This document shows, piece after piece, positions 37,330 through 47,894 of a DNA stretch of 64,000 nt (within the stretch, counting starts at the first letter, position 1; every line of letters begins with the position of its first letter). The notes under the pieces were generated by a model. That model worked only from the letters and a program-made list of their open reading frames with translations, had not been told where the DNA came from and did not search any database. This stretch comes from Fomitopsis serialis (lineage: Eukaryota; Basidiomycota; Agaricomycetes; Polyporales; Fomitopsidaceae): positions 434,001 through 498,000 of the forward strand of contig NW_025954973.1 in NCBI RefSeq assembly GCF_022376445.1, read 5' to 3'. The translations under genes were made by a program, and so were the position numbers.

Positions 37330-39630
37330 ATGTCCAGCGGCAAAAAGAGCGAAGACCGTTTCCACTACTCTAATCGCCGCCGGATCGTCTCCCGCCAATG
37401 GCTGCGCGACCCCACCGGCGAGATCCTCCCGCGCCCGCCGCCCGTCGGCACGCGCACCCCGAGCGGGCTCATCTGGGGCCACTCCTGCGAGGACTTCATG
37501 TGGCTGCAACGCGTCCCGAACGTCGACGTCCTCACCATCTGGTCGCGCAGCATGATCAAGGAGTTCGCCGAGAACTACGACGAGAGCGAGTTCGACGCGC
37601 CCGAACCCCGCCCGCGCCTGCGCCGCCCGTGGCCCGTGCTGAGGCTCGCGAATGATGCGCTCAATCGGACCGTGCCGCCCATCGGCGCGTATGACGACGG
37701 CTCGGACCACGAAGACGACGAGGCGTCCGACGTGCGCTGCTGGCGTGTGCGCGCGGACGACCCTAAGACCGGCGAGGCCGTGGAAGACAAGCTCGTCCAC
37801 CGCGTCGTCATCGAGGACATGGAAGGTGTGTTCATGCCTAACGATGCAGTGAACCCCGTCATATCTCCTCTGAAACATCCTTACGCCGCGCTGTGGAGGC
37901 CGGAGGTCCGCGAGGAGTATGCGATGGCGCAGAGTCTGGGTGTCTGTGGCCCGTACTCGATCGTCAGGAAGCCTGGCAACGAGAGGGGACGCGCTGAGCT
38001 GGTCGATGACAAGGGTATCATGGCGGTTATCGTGGAAGACTTTACCGACGACGAGGACGACGAGGACGACGCGGTGCCTAGCGGCCTTCTCATCCCAGAA
38101 GGCGATTGTCTCTTGCATGTCCGTCATGATCCGAGCCCTGTGATATTCCTCAACGAAGGGAAGACGGTGAAGACGGATAAGAAGGGCGCAACTACGAGTG
38201 AGCAAGAACAAGAGCATCGTCCAAAGGTCGCCGAATCGTCGGCAGGTGCAAAGAGAGAAACAGCTGATGTCGTTGAGGCCCCGGATGCGCCTATGTCTGT
38301 GGATCCCAGCACAAACAAGACCGAAAGCGACGTGGAGATGCAATCTGAAGGATCAACCAAGCACGAAGATGACAAGAAGGAGACCACTACCGACTCAAGC
38401 GGATCAGGTGAAGGATCGCAGCCTCCAAAGGAGCCGGTCAAGGACAAAGGCAAAGGCCGCTTTGTCGAGCCGGAAAGTGGTGAAGGTGATGACCACAAGA
38501 AAGATGAGAAGGATGAAGATCAAGATATGGCAGACGTGGATGAGATCGAAGATGGAGTCGCGCCCACGGAGGCCTCGGAGGCTTACATCAAAGAAAATGG
38601 ATGCTTCAACGAGACGTTCTTGGCTGATATCCCGAAGCTGGAAGAATTCATTCCGGAAGAATACTTTCCAGATGCACTCATCGTCCATCGCACCAGCAGG
38701 GTGCGTTGCTTTCATTCCATGATGTCCTGCCAAACTGACATACATTCTGCAGGAACCTGCAAAGTATAAGCGCATCTTCCCCAAGTTCGAGAGAGACAGC
38801 CTCAAAGGTGAACCAGAGCGTCTCGGCCGTCTGTATCTCAACGGCCCCCTGATCGGCGAGGGACACCACTCTCTCGTGCGGCGCGCGCCCCTCAAGCTGC
38901 CCCCACCGCTCAGCACATACGGCAAGCATCGCATGGTGACCGTCGCCGCAAAGACGGCCTTCGTTCACATCTCCGCGCGCAAGTTCCTGCGACACGAGGC
39001 AGAGATCTTCAGCCTCTTCCCGCGGCACCTCCAGGAGGAGTACTGCGGATACAACCTCGTCACGCCGGTGAAGCACCCCGTGCCCGTCGGCGCGGTGGTT
39101 CCGAAGTTCTACGGGTACTACGTGCCCGTCGAGAAGGACGGCTCCGCGCCGGACCACAAGTATGCGGGGTACGATGATGGTGATATGCGTGTGGGAAGGG
39201 CTCGAGCCCGATACTGCTGATGGAGGAGTGCGGCCAGCCCGTCGTGCCGTCCAAGTTCAGCATCGATGACAGGTGCGTTCAGTGCCTTCGCTGCGTGCGA
39301 GTTGGGACTGAGAGAGACTGTGTTTTACAGATCGGAGTGCTACTCGCTCGTGGTGCGCCTCCAGCTCGCGGAGTTCCTCCAGGGCTCGATGTACGTGCGC
39401 AACATCCTATGGCAGCCCGGCCCGTTGTGGAAGCCGCCCCAGGAGCGATCACGCAAGACGCCGAGCTTCCGGATCATCGATTTTGGCCGCGCGATGTACT
39501 GGAATGAGCACGTCGTGAAGGAGGAAGACGTGCAGAAGAAGGAGACCAAGGCGAAGGATGGCGGGACCAGGCGAAATACGACCGGAACAAAGTCGAGAAG
39601 GAGCTCTTGATCGCAAACTGGGACTATTGA
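37330..39630 (+). CDS. Kinase-like protein with acidic/disordered middle, two apparent frameshifts
   Basis: Exons 37330-38700, 38753-39272 and 39331-39630 imply about 730 aa after two one-base corrections. The N-terminal third is folded and basic/Trp-rich (SRQWLRDPTGEILPRP, GLIWGHSCEDFMWLQRVPNV). The middle (about residues 275-420) is acidic, Lys/Glu/Ser-rich and probably disordered. The C-terminal part resembles a protein kinase fold: SPILLMEECGQP (hinge), MYVRNILWQPGPL (catalytic-loop position) and SFRIIDFGRAMYW (DFG-like). The loop lacks the usual HRD aspartate, so it may be a pseudokinase of the basidiomycete type. Frame slips lie near 39190 (RV then GKGSSPILL) and near 39563 (before DQAKYDRNK). 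With both corrected, the protein ends ELLIANWDY at 39627. Function unknown. Confidence 0.8.
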
Positions 39631-42554
39631 GGTTGGGGGCTGGTGGGAGGTGTCGTGCTTGTCGTGTTACGTTGCGTCAATATGTTTTCTGAGTGCTATG
39701 TGTTAGAAGCTTTGTGTTGTATTGTATGTACTCACTCATTGTCTGGAATAGTAACTTGTTGTATGAATTCGAACCGTCACCGTAGGCTGAATGGGTCAGG
39801 CATTGCATAACAAATTATAGTACGGACCTCGGACCCAGAGCAAGCGCACACTAGGGGGCACAGGGCTACAGTACTACTTCCCGCGACGTGTGCACCGTTA
39901 TTCCTGACTACACAGCCCTGGCCCTGCCGGTGTGGCCCAGCTAAGTACAGGTGCTTTGATGGCCGCCCAACCTACTATCAGGGTGGTTAGTGTGCCGCAT
40001 TATCGGAGCCGCAGCCAACCGCGGAGCATGAAGAGAGGACCACAGATAATCGCGGCCAACTCGGGCTACACTCTATCCGAAGCAAGGACGCGGCGAACCA
40101 ACTCCTAGGTACGGGGGACCCACAACCAAGCCGCTACATGCGGCCTAGCGGGCATACTTCGCGGCCTGCCGAGATGTAGAGGCGCACGTCCTCGGAATAT
40201 CGATGTGCGGATCCCCGCCGGGCGCTGGTCTTTCGAAGCCCGCCTCCAAGCGACGGTACGCCCGAGCGGGGATTGTTCGGTCTGCTGCTACCAAACACCT
40301 CGGCGCCGTTCGCGTCAATCACGGTTTGCGGCCTTCAAAGCTGGGCCGCTGTACTGAACCCTTAGATTCGTTGGGCCACATTGAGTCAGAGCCTCGACCC
40401 GACGGCTGGACGTGTTTCCGACGTTGGGACAATATAATGCTCTGGCGTCCCGCTGCTTCGGTCCGACAGCTAGCACCGCATACCGCCAATGCGACGCACC
40501 TCCGGTAGGAGACCGCGAGTGGATTGATCGACACAGCTCCCGCTGGTGGTCGTACACACACTGTGAAACGTGAGTAGCGTCCCTTGTGTGTGTGTGAGAG
40601 AGGCCATGGCGCACCGCAGAATTGTGGTCGTGCTGCAGACCACATAGAGCAGTCGTGAGCCGACAGGGGGACCCCCGCAGGCGTCGTGGTGGCCTTGACC
40701 ACACCTTCCAGACTACGCAGTAGCATTTGTAGTGGTGGCCTAGTCTCGCGGAAGAATGATTCCTATTGAGTTAGTGCGGACAGAAGATCCGTATGTCCAT
40801 ACCGCGTGAACCGGAGTATGGTTTCTTCGTTCACAGGAAAGTTTGGTTCCCGCGATGACGTGAACGCAAGGGCGGGCCGCGGGTGATCTGAAGCCAACAC
40901 GCGCGGATGTATGTCCCAACGAGAGTAGTGAACATACGAGCAGCCTACGACATATCGGACTGTGATCCAACGACCCAGTCAGTGTTGCCATCGTTACCTG
41001 GCGTTTCCCGTGCTAAGTCGGGGTAAAGTATCCGGGGAGGCGTATTGTTCCGTGCTTGTGTGGCCTACGCCACGCGTCGTAGTTGTTCATGGCCGAGGTC
41101 GAGAGATCCGTAACCACTGCACCGGTGCCGCGGCCCCATCGCTCCGCTGGTACCAGCGGGCTGCTAACACTGCTTGTAGCAGTCGCACCACACAGGAAGC
41201 ACCTCAAACTTCTAGTGTCCATATTGGACCCTGTCGGAATGTCAAATGGACGATATGTTTCGTTGACACGCCGGGGGCTACGCACATGAGTTCATTCCTG
41301 TGGCATGGGAATGGTCAATGACCGGCCGGATGTATATGGCAAGTAAGTACGAAGGGCGCGCATGCCATGACGTTCGTGGTAACGACCCACAAGACCACCC
41401 TCCATAGATTGTCCTTGGGTCCGCAAAGTGAGCTGGTGCCGGATGTTGGAAGATACGGATGCAACTGTCACGGCTGAACATACCGGCGATTCATCTCTGG
41501 TATGACACAGTCAGATCATTTATTTGTGGTCGCACACTAGGATCGTTTGAGGATCGTACTCACATAAAGACAAAAACACTGTTTAAGCTGAGTTTCAGGA
41601 CTTGTGGAGGTGCAATGGAGGTGCGGACTCTGCTAACTTACTTAGCTCAGCATCCGACCAGTCGGCGAGAGCGTTGCCGACGTCGCATCGCGGCAGAACC
41701 AGCGCCGTGTAACACCACACCGCTGTGTCAAAGCCTGCCCGACGGATGCGCTTGGCTGTCCGGTCGCAGCAAGTGATGGTACCACTTGAACATTCCCATA
41801 TAACAACAAGTCGGAGCGGCGCACCACTCTGATTTATTGGCAATTGAGTAGGATCGGGGAACATGAAGCGTGGTGTCAGATACCGCATGACAGTAGTCCA
41901 CAAATTCAGCGCGCTGGCGTACTTGCTTGATGCTTGAGCAGTTAGGTCCACGCCCTGCTGGTGACAAGCACACTAGCGCTATTGACGTTAAGGCAGCAAC
42001 ATTAGTACTGTATAGCACGGACAGGCATGCTCGAGTGTCTGGCTGTCTGGTCTCGGGAAGTGATGGACATAGGTCCTCTGCCAGTGGGGACGGTCCAAAA
42101 CATGTTCGAAGCAGCTGTACCGATCGGCGCCGGACTTTCGATTGTAACACGTCTATCTGTCAGTTTCCTCGGCGATTTGAGCTGCTTGGGAGGGCCAAAA
42201 CCTCATCGCAGGGTTCACCGCAATCCCTACTGTATCTGCCCGATAGGGAATGTCTAATTGAGCCATGACATTCAATCACAGCGGCAGAGTCCAACCACTG
42301 CAAACTGAATCAACAATGGGATTCAGGCGGAAAAGGGGAAATACCCGATATTTTCAGGCTCAATGCCCACTCAACAACACAGCGCGGAGAATAACGGCCG
42401 TACCTGTGCATTGTGAAGGACTAAGTTGGAGCACTCGCTGCGGGTGGCTGCTCAGTAGCAGGTTACCGTTACGGGCGATGAGTGGACGCCACAGTGTGAC
42501 AGGCAGTGACGATCACAGCGTCACGGAGGATGCCGCTGCTCCCGAAGTTGAGGG
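39631..42554. other. Gene-poor region
   Basis: Nearly 3 kb without a gene I can support. Open frames up to about 140 codons on both strands show no family motif. A short GT run with GA repeats lies near 40587-40602. Confidence 0.4.
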
Positions 42555-43324
42555 GTGCACGGCCCCCGCGTCTTGCCCACCGCTCCTCCCCTCACACGCG
42601 ACCTCCTCGAGCTGCGCTGCTCGCAGACCGCATTGGCTTCGACCGTACGCGCTTACGCCTCCAGCGCCGGTCCACCCATCCAGCAGAGCCAGGCCCACCA
42701 GAGGTTGCACACGATGTTCGAGATCCTATCATTTTCGGTCCTCCAGGTCCTCTCGGTGGTTTCGTTCCTCACCTCAATCCTTGCTGTGCTCCATGTCGGA
42801 GCGGGTTCGCTGCACCGACTATCGAACAAGTTTGAGGCAGATCTCAACCTGCCCCAGCTGTCTCTGAACACGGGCAAGCCGCATTTGTGGAACTGGAGCG
42901 CGCTGCCTGTGTCGTTCTCGCTGAGCAGCATACTGGGCGAGGAGACCCAGGAGAGGTCTGCGGATGAGAAGGGACTTGGGTTTATGGGCGGGTCTGATAT
43001 AATGAGGGTCCACTGGCAAGTCGGACGACCCAGATTAGGTGAGTCTCGCAACCTGCTCTCTGGCAGTTCCTCCTCATGTCGTGTCTCATCTTTCTTCCGA
43101 CACTGCAGGTCCTCATTTCTACGAGTCGCAGCCTCCATTGTCCATGGCGAAAGTCATCATGTCCCGCCACGTCAGTGTTCTCGCTGTCGTGTGACTGAGT
43201 CTTCTGTTCGGGGCTGACACGACTGCTTCTACAGTCACAGCGTCGGCCAGCTCGCCTCCAACGACGCATGTCGGGCGCGCCCCGCCCTACACTACCATCA
43301 CGACTTGTCGAGTCCGTTGTCTAG
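42555..43324 (+). CDS. Hypothetical protein, 5' end and reading frame uncertain
   Basis: A GC3-rich frame runs from 42555 to about 43037 (motifs LNLPQLSLNTGKPHLWNW, SSILGEETQERSADEKG, SDIMRVHWQVGRPRL) with no ATG at its upstream edge. It can be joined at donor 43038 to exons near 43110-43170 (PHFYESQPPLSMAKVIMSRH) and 43235-43324 (SQRRPARLQRRMSG), both joins in phase, ending at TAG 43322. Before 42830 a second frame (DPIIFGPPGPLGGFVPHLNP) looks at least as protein-like, so a frame break probably lies near 42830. The C-terminal part has the feel of a conserved basidiomycete protein, but I cannot name the family. Confidence 0.4.
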
Positions 43325-44065
43325 ACTGCACGCCCACGCCATGTTCTCCTGAATGACTCTGCATGACGCATGACATTCGCACGACCTGCGCGCTCCCTCC
43401 TTACGGCCGCAGCTAAAACGGATTTACCCATTTCGTCCCACAATACCCTGACCCTCCAAGGTCCTTCGCCAGCGCGGCGAATAGTCGCTGCGCTACTTCG
43501 CTTTCGAACTTTTTGACTGTGTTATTATTATTGTCTACCGGGGACTCGTCGATGCTGAAGGGCAGTGCTGCCACTACGCGTTTTGGTTGTATCACTGTTG
43601 TGTGATGTAGGAAGAGCGGACTCTTCTAGTAGTCTACTGTACCTTTTGTTTGTTTTCGCTATTGCTACTTACATTCTATTCCATGAATACAAGTCACGTC
43701 TGAACTGTTTTGAGGGAGCCCGACGTACAGAACAAGTTGCCTGAACTAAGTCTGGCTGAGGCATATACCGTTGATTGAACTTGAAGTGATGATCATTATT
43801 CTGTCGAAAGACCTTCATAGTTTACTTATCCCCGTTGAATGCTTAATGACTCGATTACAAACAATGCTTACTTTTGTTAACCGGCTTACAATGGCGCTTA
43901 AGTGTACCGTTCTAGCATGTTCTAGAGACGCCTAATAAGCACGTTCAACTTGAATATTTGAGACCATGGGCGCGACAAACGACCTGCTCAGACTACTGCT
44001 CGACTCACAAGGCCATTCACACCACAAGCTCGCGCATTCACCGTATAGGAAGCCTCACAAGCACC
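43325..44065. other. Intergenic, cyclophilin promoter
   Basis: AT-rich, especially 43590-43900. No gene seen. Confidence 0.5.
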
Positions 44066-45436
44066 ATGTCGTCCGAACGTCCTCTCGTGTATTTCGACAT
44101 AACGATCGGGGGACAGCCGCTGGGCGGGTGTCATGCAGCTATACAGTGATATCGTACCGAAAACGGTGGAGAATTTCCGCGCACTATGCACCGGCGAGAA
44201 AGGGGAGGGCACGGCGGGTAAGCCGCTGCACTACAAGGGGTGCGCGTTCCACAGGGTGATCAAGGGTACGTCCGGACTTCACGCTGCTAGTTACGCCGGT
44301 GATAGATGAAAGTACAGGTTCATGGTGCAGGGCGGCGACTTCACCATGGGAAACGGCATGGGCGGCGAGTCGATCTATGGCGAGAAATTCGAGGATGAAA
44401 ACTTCGAGGTGAAGCACACGAAACGGTTCTTGCTGTCCATGGTCAGTCGCGGGCGCGCCCTCCGTCACCGTCATAGAGCGATGCGGTACTGATTGTCCGC
44501 ACGTCCAACAGGCGAATGCCGGTCCAGGAACGAACGGATCGCAGTTCTTCATCACCTGCAACGCCACGGAACATCTGGACGGCAAGCAGTCGTCTTCGGC
44601 GAGGTGATACGCGGAAAGTCGGTCGTACGCGCCGTCGAGAACACGCCCACGGCCGACGGCGATGCCCCCAAATCGCCGTGTGTCATCGCAGATTGTGGAC
44701 AGCTGTCTCCGGACGACCCGTCACTCGCGGAGGATCCGACGGCCGCGGAGGGGATCCATTTGAAGACTACCCAGAGGACCAGGGACCAATAGACGGTCAG
44801 GATGTCATCGAGAAACCCGAGGCCGCACTCAAGGTCGCCAAGCAAGTCCGAGAAACTGGTAACAAGCTATTCAAGGATGGCAAAGCGGCGGAGGCGTTAG
44901 CAAATACCGGAGTACGCTGTGTTGGTTCACTATGACGGAAGTGGCGCGAGCGTACTGACTAGGTTTGCGCAGAGGCGATACGCTACCTCGACATGCACCA
45001 GATGCTTCCCGATGATGCGCCACCGGAGCTTAAGGACTCTTACGACGTGTTGCTTGCACCGCTTCTACTCAATTCGGCGTTGGCTGCGCTCAGGGCGGGG
45101 GGAACCGCCAACGCTGGGATTGCGCGTAGTGCAACGGATCGGGCTCTTGGAATGGATTTGAACACCGCGGATAAGGGTGCGTTTTTCTTCGCGATACTGT
45201 TCAACGTCTTCATTTTCTCCTATTGACAAATAATTTTGCTCTGTAGCGAAAGCACTGTATCGTCGTGCTTTGGCGAAGGTAGTGCTAAAGAGGAGAGTGC
45301 GCCGAGGAAGATCTCGTAGCCGCCCATGAGCTTGTGAAAGATGACAGGGCGATTCTGACTGAGCTGGAGAAGTCCGGCAGAGGAAGAAAGAACAGCGGGA
45401 CAAGAAAAGAAGGCATTCAAAAAGCTGTTTGCATGA
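44066..45436 (+). CDS. CPR6: Cyclophilin-40-type peptidyl-prolyl isomerase with TPR tail; about ten frame breaks
   Basis: Cyclophilin D/Cpr6 proteins catalyse prolyl isomerisation and bind Hsp90 through a C-terminal TPR domain. Segments: 44066-44265, 44318-44441, 44512-44911, 44973-45176, 45247-45436. The isomerase domain is unmistakable: [66 protein letters not shown]. The TPR part has [18 protein letters not shown] and [17 protein letters not shown], and the tail is Lys-rich. The consensus cannot be read through: small run-length corrections are needed near 44120 (two), 44265/44318, 44588, 44750, 44903, 45288, 45300, 45377 and 45407. Amino-acid identity stays high on both sides of each break and splice sites are intact. 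That favours sequence error over decay, but strictly as given the gene is broken. Confidence 0.85.
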
Positions 45437-47240
45437 TATTTGTAACTTGCCAAGAGAAGTATACTGTAACAAATCTGTATGATGAACTAATTGACCGGGC
45501 AGCGTTTCCGACCGTTCCGCCCCGTGGCCGCAATACATACGCTGTATTGCCGTATCGCTCAATACTCCGTTCCGTCCCCTGCACCCAATTCTGGGCTGCG
45601 TGCACACTCGGCGATCCGTGCGTCTCGACAAAGAGACGCAGTGGTTGTGGACCGTGGCATCCTCGGGTCGCGACCTTCAAAGCAGTTTTCACACAAATGC
45701 CGGTACCGGTACTTAGTGAACGAGACGCTGCGCTAGTTGGTCGGCACGATCTTGCACCGTCTGCATGTGTTACTCTCCGAGATATTGACACAGATGCCCT
45801 GTTTCAGGCTAGTGAATGCCTCCAGTCAGCTCAGTCCCTGCTGACTAGAGGCCCTACCGCGAGCGTCTCGGGCATGATAGCAAGAACCCGGTTGCAGATC
45901 CTCGTTGGTCCACTCTGGTTCCGATCATCGCCGATCGTATTGTCAAGAAAGACTCGTACTGCACGTGGTATCTGAATCTCAGACGAGACATGCTGCCAGT
46001 GGTTCACTTCTGTCAAGCGCTAGGTGCCTGTGTTCTGCTCACTCGCCGAGGCCGGAAGCGCGCCCTTAACTCATAATCCAGGTATGCAAGTCTTGGTCCA
46101 TTCATTCCGGTCGAATGAGTCACTGGCCGCGCTTCGGTGGATCTTACCATGATAATTTCGCAGTGGACCTTTTGTCCCGAAGAGGGGAATTTAACATCGC
46201 GCAATGCAACGCGAAACCTGCAGTGCGGCATTCCGTCTGTGCAAAGCGCCGAAAGGGGCGGCGCCTGGCGGTGATGCGACGCCACTAGACGCGAAACGCA
46301 GCGCAGTGAACGCCTTACTGCAGACTAGGCACAGTCGCTGCGCGGTGGTCATGGTCCGCTACGCTGTACGCACTGCCACATTTAGTCGCACGGGATGCAG
46401 AGCATGTTCTCTTCCGCATGGTACCGGAGTTACGCGCTCATGCCCTCTCGAAACAAGCAAGTCGTTACCAGGATATGAAACAGTCATTTTTGGTCTTCCC
46501 GCCGGCGTAATCTACGCGAATGACTCGGACAGTGTCTCTCTTCGTAATCTCCCACACACCCACGATGATCACACGTCCACTCCGAGTCTGAGCTCTGAGC
46601 TCTGACTGAGTCGGTCGCGTGTGGATCAGGATGACGAACTTCGTTCACTTTCGGCCACAGGCGATCATACACTGGAAAGACGTCGGGCGCTGCATCCGTG
46701 GAGACGAACAGCACCTATCCTCGGTGTTACACCTAACAAGGGAAGCGGGCCGCATGAAACGTGTCGAGACAAGCCATGTGGTTCGCTAATGGATGTCAGT
46801 TCGTCGCGAAAGAGGCAAGTCCGCCAAATCCTTCCGCGAAGGCTTTTGAGATTCCCAACAGGTTCCTCTTAGTCAATCTGGATTGCCGTTTCACCCGCGA
46901 TTGAGTAAGCTAGGCTCGGTCGGGGATCGGATATATCCCCTCAGCGTCCAACAATGCAAGCTATTAATCCGTTACATTATCCTTCTGGTACGGCGATGGC
47001 GACACGTCACTCACCCGGATTCAGCATCACAGATCGCGTACTCTGTGGCCACTTAATTTCAGATGGCACCACGGCCGCTGGCACTGCCCGTGTCGTCTGT
47101 TTGGGTGGAAAGCCCACCTGAAGGGACCGAACGCATCGCTATTTATCTCTCTGTGCGCCTTTTGTGGGCCTAGACAGGCGTGTTGAGCATTTGAGGCGCG
47201 TAATGCACCACATATCACGGAACGCCTGTCCTGCAGGTAC
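45437..47240. other. Gene-poor region
   Basis: No gene I can support. Open frames of 60-210 codons have no recognisable motif. The 5' part is the 3' flank of the cyclophilin; the last part is the promoter of the Zn2Cys6 gene. Confidence 0.4.
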
Positions 47241-47248
47241 CTATAAAA
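47241..47248 (+). promoter_or_regulatory. TATA box of the small Zn2Cys6 gene
   Basis: CTATAAAA about 90 nt upstream of the ATG at 47335, with pyrimidine-rich leader between. Confidence 0.6.
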
Positions 47249-47334
47249 CTTGCATTGTCATCTACCCACTCCAAGATTCGCAGCTCTCACATTCTCTCGC
47301 TCTATTCTAGCATTCGCGTGGCCGTTTATACACC

Positions 47335-47631
47335 ATGAGCACTGCCCAGGTAAAGCTTTTGCCTTTGAGGATCAAAGACCGGTTACTCAAGTGATTTGGC
47401 AGACTAGCCAGGGTCAGAGTAACAGGCAGTCTGACTCCGAAGATGACTACGCCTCACCCAGGACTCCCCGCCGTACACCCATGGCATGCCAGTTCTGCCG
47501 AGGTATCTTGCTCGATCGCATCTCAATCCTAAGACTAACCCATTCCAGGCAGGAAGCTGAAGTGTGACGGTCGCCAGACATGCGCCAACTGTCAGCGCCG
47601 GGGTATCGCTTGTACTTATGTTCCAGTGTAA
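47335..47631 (+). CDS. Small Zn2Cys6 (Gal4-type) DNA-binding protein
   Basis: Exon 1 is just MSTAQ (47335-47349). After an intron ending at 47399, a Ser/Asp-rich stretch (SDSEDDYASPRTPRR) leads into MACQFCRG, a second intron interrupts the cluster, and it resumes as RKLKCDGRQTCANCQRRG. The six cysteines have spacing C-x2-C-x6-C-x5-C-x2-C-x6-C, a complete fungal zinc cluster, ending in CTYVPV and stop TAA at 47629. The stop overlaps a perfect GTAAGT donor, so a longer form spliced to 47758 is possible. At under 100 aa it is little more than a DNA-binding module with no regulatory domain; such tiny cluster proteins are common in mushrooms. Its 3' end faces the 5-phosphatase gene. Confidence 0.82.
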
Positions 47632-47894
47632 GTACCTTGCTGTCCACATGTTGGGCTTGCACTGAGTGTACCGCGGCGCAGTTCGGGTCAGAAATAGTAC
47701 ACAACGCCCTAGACACACTGTCCTTGACACAGCAACCATCGCCCACTTACATGTCTAAAGCCTATTTATTTCTCGTCGTTACTGGTACTTCTTCATACAC
47801 TACGTAGCATGTGCTAGTATGTACATCTGTTTCAATACGCTACGCACGGTCGATATCATAGCGCATCACAGCGCTGTGCCGTTATCCAAATCTT

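Noticed and set aside
45437..47240. Possible transposon remnant between cyclophilin and the Zn2Cys6 gene.
   Set aside because: No terminal repeats, target-site duplication or transposase motif could be seen.
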